From NCBI GenBank assembly GCA_049297375.1, contig JBAQUF010000027.1, positions 1 through 6,102 of the forward strand: a stretch of DNA of 6,102 nucleotides, in the 5' to 3' direction. Under the pieces are notes generated by a model that saw nothing but the letters and a program-made list of their open reading frames with translations, ran no database searches and was not told where the DNA came from. The translations under genes were made by a program, and so were the position numbers. The DNA is from JAAZNV01 sp049297375 (GTDB taxonomy: Bacteria > Patescibacteriota > WWE3 > UBA101185 > UBA10185). This document shows, piece by piece, positions 5,183 through 6,102 of the stretch. Numbering within the stretch: the stretch's first letter is position 1; every line of letters begins with the position of its first letter.

Positions 5183-5324
5183 TTTTTGACCCTCGTGTTA
5201 GTAGAGCCATTAACTCCAAGAAATTTATGGCATGCTTTTCTGCCTTTTCAAAATCAAGCAAAATTCCAAACTTATTTTTGTATATACCCTGAAATTCAAT
5301 TACTGCTTCCTTTGGCAACTTCAT
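5148..5324 (-). CDS. Short 58-residue conserved hypothetical protein (MKLPKEA type)
   Basis: A small gene that length filters would miss. Its ATG (5324-5322) overlaps the TGA of the DUF5659 gene in an ATGA junction, and its own TGA is at 5150-5148, inside the HTH gene. The protein starts MKLPKEAVIEFQGIYKNKFG and continues with a likely second helix at about 24-44 (DFEKAEKHAINFLELMALL), then a charged tail. From memory, short proteins of the form MKLPKEAIxEFxxIYKKxFG with a following E/A-rich helix recur beside serine recombinases and HTH proteins in Patescibacteria elements. Their function is not known to me. AAGGA lies 13 bases upstream, rather far, so translation is probably coupled to the upstream gene. 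The overlaps on both sides support a genuine coding role. Confidence 0.75.
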   Translation of the reverse strand: MKLPKEAVIEFQGIYKNKFGILLDFEKAEKHAINFLELMALLTRGSKNENEKLHPNTK

Positions 5325-5569
5325 AGGCTTGAATAAATCCTTGTTTTGACAACTTTTAGTTGATTAAAATACTGCTGCGGCTCAATTCTTATCTCCCCAC
5401 GTAAGTAGGAATCTATAAACTCACTAAAACTTTTAGTTTGGCGAAAAACAAATGAAACTCGCTGGGTGGCAATCTTTTCTACAGATTCAATTGGGAAGAA
5501 TAGGGACGCTGCGGCTGCAATAGCTAGGTCGGTAGTTTTGTAAGTATTTTCATCAGTATTATGTTTCAT
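5321..5569 (-). CDS. DUF5659-like small protein
   Basis: An 82-residue protein that I recognise from memory as DUF5659-like. It has YKTTDLAIAAAASLFFPIES (10-29), a strand-like RVSFVFRQ (37-44), a helix SFSEFIDSYLRGEIRIEP (47-64) and a terminal YFNQLKVVKTRIY (67-79). The family is known to me mainly as small proteins of phages and integrated elements with no assigned activity. There is no membrane segment or catalytic motif; the alanine-rich helix may pack against a partner. The ATG at 5569 fits the family N-terminus, but no Shine-Dalgarno or clear promoter is visible before it. Its stop overlaps the next start by the ATGA junction, so it is the first gene of a tightly packed trio with the 58-residue and HTH proteins. 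Confidence 0.75.
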   Translation of the reverse strand: MKHNTDENTYKTTDLAIAAAASLFFPIESVEKIATQRVSFVFRQTKSFSEFIDSYLRGEIRIEPQQYFNQLKVVKTRIYSSL

Positions 5570-5599
5570 ACTGGTTGTTATTGTCGTATTGTTGGATGA

Positions 5600-5634
5600 G
5601 GACTAAAACCGAAAGAGCCGGCAAATAACCGGCT
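5600..5634 (-). terminator. Hairpin after the winged-helix gene, likely terminator
   Basis: A six-pair GC-rich stem (AGCCGG at 5616-5621 with CCGGCT at 5629-5634) has a 7-base loop. On the minus strand it is followed by a T-rich but interrupted tail (CTCTTTCGGTTTT). It lies 35 bases after the stop of the winged-helix gene and before the DUF5659 gene, so it probably separates two transcripts. The broken T run lowers confidence. Confidence 0.5.
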
Positions 5635-5649
5635 TAATATAACCTACAT

Positions 5650-5689
5650 TGAGGAAAAATGAGGAAAGCCTATTCTACTTTGAGGAAAA
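5650..5689. repeat. Three direct copies of TGAGGAAA
   Basis: TGAGGAAA occurs at 5650-5657, 5660-5667 and 5681-5688, with start-to-start distances of 10 and 21 bases (about one and two helical turns). The third copy lies in the last codons of the winged-helix gene; the other two are just downstream of it. Helically phased short repeats near a regulator gene are typical of protein-binding sites, either an operator or iteron-like replication sites. No function is proved. Confidence 0.45.
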
Positions 5690-6080
5690 CATCACAGTTC
5701 AGTTCAAAACCGTTAGCCGTCACGAATGGAGCATCCCCAGGAGTACCTAGCTTTTCTTTGATGTACTTAATTGCATCTCTGACCCTACGATCATTATCAG
5801 CAAAATCATCAGTTAATTCTTTCCTACCTAACTCTTTTGCCAATGTTTCGGCATTAAAACGCTGCCGGGGATTCTTGGCTAGAAATTGCAGCAGATTATA
5901 GTAATTTGTGTGGATGCCAAGAGTAGTTTTGTGTATCTCCCCATTTTTGCTGACATATTCCACATACCCATTAGACTTCAATGTTAAGACATTGCCTTTT
6001 TCCTCTGCGATTTTATAGTGAGTGATAATACTTTTATAATTATCGTATGTTTTTTGGAAAACATCTTCATTAATTTTCAA
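5670..6080 (-). CDS. Winged-helix DNA-binding protein, start uncertain
   Basis: A 136-residue protein if it begins at the TTG at 6080. Residues about 58-132 have the layout of an OmpR/PhoB-type winged helix: a YYNLLQFLAKNPRQRF helix and turn (60-75), a second helix AETLAKELG (77-85), a recognition-type helix with DRRVRDAIKYIKEKLG (97-112), and a wing FVTANGFEL (119-127). The N-terminal part (1-57) is unassigned, with strands around 31-52, and is not a standard receiver domain. The TTG has AGGA eight bases upstream. However, the frame stays open to the window edge at 6102, so the true start may lie outside and the protein may be longer. It is probably a transcription regulator of the element. 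A hairpin follows its stop. Confidence 0.7.
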   Translation of the reverse strand: MKINEDVFQKTYDNYKSIITHYKIAEEKGNVLTLKSNGYVEYVSKNGEIHKTTLGIHTNYYNLLQFLAKNPRQRFNAETLAKELGRKELTDDFADNDRRVRDAIKYIKEKLGTPGDAPFVTANGFELNCDVFLKVE

Positions 6081-6102
6081 GATAAATATCCTACCAGCAG
6101 AA

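Larger units (their letters stand above)
3088..6102. mobile_element. Integrated element, one end only (continues past the window)
   Basis: All five recognised genes are on the minus strand, running towards the tRNA: winged-helix protein, DUF5659 protein, 58-residue protein, helix-turn-helix protein and serine recombinase. GC content is visibly higher than in the host half (sampled lines up to 47-55%, against 17-33%). Arginine codons of the CGN type become common and TGA stops appear; none of the five host genes ends in TGA. No conjugation, capsid or cargo genes are seen, so whether this is an integrative element, prophage or satellite cannot be told from this end. Confidence 0.7.

Noticed and set aside
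5659..5901. Plus-strand open frame of 80 residues
   Set aside because: It is antisense to the winged-helix gene, which has a clear domain pattern; its apparent start is one of the TGAGGAAA repeat copies.

Overview
The window looks like a stretch of chromosome from a Candidate Phyla Radiation (Patescibacteria) bacterium, with the end of an integrated mobile element in its right half. The lineage call rests on protein families remembered as common in that group: DUF5674, DUF5659, a short protein starting MKLPKEA, and a large serine recombinase starting MNKYFIYCRKSS. Other support is the very tight packing, the AT-rich host half and the apparent leaderless promoters. No marker gene fixes the exact lineage.

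Left, host-like half (1 to about 3117). A XerC/D-like tyrosine recombinase (87-962) with its own promoter meets a leftward cluster at a shared terminator region. Read leftward, that cluster is a short ribosome hibernation factor (2089-1739), a tRNA-Ile with the rare anticodon UAU (1732-1657), a DUF5674 protein (1638-1303) and an unrecognised 90-residue protein (1310-1038) that overlaps it by 8 nt. Diverging from the hibernation factor is a DUF1189-type membrane protein (2156-3016). The two divergent genes have nearly identical extended -10 promoters placed so that transcription should start at the A of each ATG, so both mRNAs are probably leaderless. A tRNA-Asn (3043-3117) with its own extended -10 follows at once.

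Right, element half (3118 to the window edge and beyond). Base composition shifts abruptly at the 3' end of tRNA-Asn. Sampled 60-base lines on the left are about 17-33% GC; on the right they run from 30% to 55%. Every gene here points left, towards the tRNA: a winged-helix regulator-like protein (possibly cut by the window edge), a DUF5659 protein, a 58-residue protein, a helix-turn-helix protein and a 530-residue large serine recombinase. The recombinase's last nine codons and stop lie inside tRNA-Asn on the opposite strand, as expected if the element is integrated into the tRNA 3' end and the shared attachment sequence completes the reading frame. The far attachment site is outside the window.

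How the parts work together: the right half reads as an integration module of recombinase, HTH/wHTH regulators or replication-type proteins, and two small accessory proteins linked by overlapping starts and stops. The left half is ordinary host sequence with three oddities: a tyrosine recombinase lacking two catalytic residues, a UAU tRNA-Ile embedded between protein genes, and the divergent leaderless promoter pair. No CRISPR array, insertion sequence or rRNA was seen.
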